From Acetobacteraceae bacterium (GTDB lineage Bacteria > Pseudomonadota > Alphaproteobacteria > Acetobacterales > Acetobacteraceae): a stretch of DNA of 6,160 nt. The stretch is taken from the NCBI GenBank assembly GCA_025356735.1, contig JANXRT010000102.1, forward strand, positions 1 to 6,160, written 5' to 3'. The translations under genes were made by a program, and so were the position numbers. Under the pieces are notes generated by a model, which worked only from the letters and a program-made list of their open reading frames with translations, searched no databases and was not told the origin of the DNA. This document shows, one piece after another, positions 5,307-6,160 of the stretch (the stretch's first letter is position 1; every line of letters begins with the position of its first letter).

Positions 5307-6103
5307 ACGAGATACGTCCGCCGCAAGGTGGCCGCGAGCCGGATGGCAGACCGGCTTCCGAGTTGCGGCTGCTGCCTGGCGGCGGCGGGCTGGTCGCGAC
5401 CGGGGTAGGCAAGACCTACCGCAAGCGGCCGGTGGTGCGGAACGTCACCATCCGGCTGCGGCGCGGCGAGGCCGTCGGCCTGCTTGGGCCGAACGGTGCC
5501 GGCAAGACTACGACCTTCTACATGATAGTCGGCCTGGTTCGGCCCGACACCGGCTCGATCACGCTCGACGGCGCCGACATCACCGGTCTGCCGATGTACC
5601 GGCGGGCCCGGCTCGGCATCGGCTACCTGCCGCAGGAGGCGAGCGTCTTCCGCGGCCTGACCGTCGAGCAGAACATCATGGCGGCGCTGGAAGTGACGGA
5701 GGCCGATCCCGACCGCCGCCGCGTCATGCTCGACGAGCTGCTGGCCGAGTTCGGCATCGCCCATCTGCGCCGCACGCCGGCGCTGGCGCTGTCGGGCGGC
5801 GAGCGCCGGCGGGTCGAGATCGCGCGCGCGTTGGCGACGCAGCCGGGCTACATCCTGCTCGACGAGCCGCTGGCCGGCATCGACCCGATCGCGGTCGGCG
5901 AAATCCGTGATCTGGTGTCACATCTGAAGCATCGCGGCATCGGCGTGCTGATCACCGACCATAACGTGCGCGAGACGCTGGAGATCATCGATCGCGCGTA
6001 TATTCTTCATGACGGGCAGGTATTGATGGAAGGCCAGCCGCAGGAGGTTGTGGCGAACGCCGATGTTCGGAGGGTGTATTTAGGTGAAAAGTTTAGTCTT
6101 TAG
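5303..6103 (+). CDS. lptB: LPS export ABC transporter ATP-binding protein LptB
   Basis: LptB is the cytoplasmic ATPase dimer that powers lipopolysaccharide extraction with LptF and LptG, which are not in this window. All ABC motifs are present in order: Walker A GPNGAGKT (62-69, K68), Q-loop YLPQE (Q111), signature LSGGERRR (163-170), Walker B YILLDEP with D187-E188, and switch H220 in TDHNVRETL. GYLPQEASVFRGL and the C-terminal VRRVYLGEKFSL are close to E. coli LptB, so this is LptB and not LivF or another branched ABC ATPase. It is 266 residues against 241 in E. coli, with about 26 extra Gly/Pro/Arg-rich residues at the N-terminus. The ATG overlaps the lptA stop (ATGA), with AAGG nine bases upstream; a TTG at residue 21 is a less likely start. 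The last 35 or so codons use many AT-rich or rare codons, unlike the rest of the gene. Confidence 0.97.
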   Translation: MNEIRPPQGGREPDGRPASELRLLPGGGGLVATGVGKTYRKRPVVRNVTIRLRRGEAVGLLGPNGAGKTTTFYMIVGLVRPDTGSITLDGADITGLPMYRRARLGIGYLPQEASVFRGLTVEQNIMAALEVTEADPDRRRVMLDELLAEFGIAHLRRTPALALSGGERRRVEIARALATQPGYILLDEPLAGIDPIAVGEIRDLVSHLKHRGIGVLITDHNVRETLEIIDRAYILHDGQVLMEGQPQEVVANADVRRVYLGEKFSL

Positions 6104-6105
6104 CA

Positions 6106-6141
6106 TGGGGCTCTGCCCCAAACCCCGCAAAAGGGCGGAGC
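6106..6141. repeat. GC-rich palindromic element after lptB, probable dispersed intergenic repeat
   Basis: Two bases after the lptB stop, TGGGGC-TCT-GCCCCA (6106-6120) forms a 6-bp hairpin. A competing 9-bp pairing joins GCTCTGCCC (6110-6118) with GGGCGGAGC (6133-6141), with one G-U pair, around a loop holding AAACCCCGC. From general familiarity, GGGGCTCTGCCCC-type sequences followed by ACCCCGC recur between genes in GC-rich alphaproteobacteria. Only one copy is visible here, so its repetitive nature is not shown by this window. It could also act as a weak terminator or mRNA 3' stabiliser for the operon, although no T run follows. It may extend to the window end. Confidence 0.5.
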
Positions 6142-6160
6142 AGGCAAAGGTTCCGACTGG

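Noticed and set aside
4236..5764. Minus-strand frames opposite lptA and lptB
   Set aside because: They mirror the codon pattern of the plus-strand genes and show no domain.
1..6160. CRISPR arrays, insertion sequences, phage genes, toxin-antitoxin or defence genes
   Set aside because: No spaced direct repeats, transposase motifs or related proteins were seen; all real coding space is housekeeping.

Overview
The window is ordinary GC-rich bacterial chromosome. Protein content and gene order (short HRDC-less RNase D, then kdsD-lptC-lptA-lptB, plus an NDUFA9-type complex I protein and an Azospirillum-like GltD) point to an alphaproteobacterium, most likely in the Rhodospirillales/Acetobacterales area. 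The genus cannot be fixed from this sequence. I see no phage, plasmid, insertion sequence, CRISPR or defence genes, and no clear undescribed system. The points worth attention are in regulation and gene architecture.

Left part, minus strand (1-1525): the N-terminal part of the glutamate synthase small subunit gene gltD runs off the left edge. Upstream of it, in the same direction, lies an intact gene for an NDUFA9-like SDR protein linked to respiratory complex I. They are separated by an AT-rich gap of about 160 bp that holds a perfect 16-bp palindrome. A candidate promoter and a good ribosome binding site place the NDUFA9-like start at 1459.

Middle (1546-2433): a divergent, plus-strand block begins with a good housekeeping promoter, then a class II tRNA-Leu(CAG) with encoded CCA, then rnd for a short RNase D, an exonuclease that trims tRNA 3' ends. 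No clear terminator separates the tRNA from rnd.

Right part (2434-6103): a 158-bp gap carries a near-consensus sigma-54 (RpoN) -24/-12 element between the arms of an 8-bp inverted repeat. It precedes a compact plus-strand operon, kdsD-lptC-lptA-lptB. KdsD makes arabinose 5-phosphate, the first committed step towards Kdo. LptC, LptA and LptB are the inner-membrane, periplasmic and ATPase parts of the lipopolysaccharide transport bridge. lptC/lptA and lptA/lptB overlap by 4 bases (ATGA), so translation is probably coupled. LptA is enlarged and carries an internal tandem duplication. After lptB comes a palindromic, GC-rich element of the kind found as dispersed intergenic repeats. The usual next gene in alphaproteobacteria, rpoN, is not visible in the 57 bases left.
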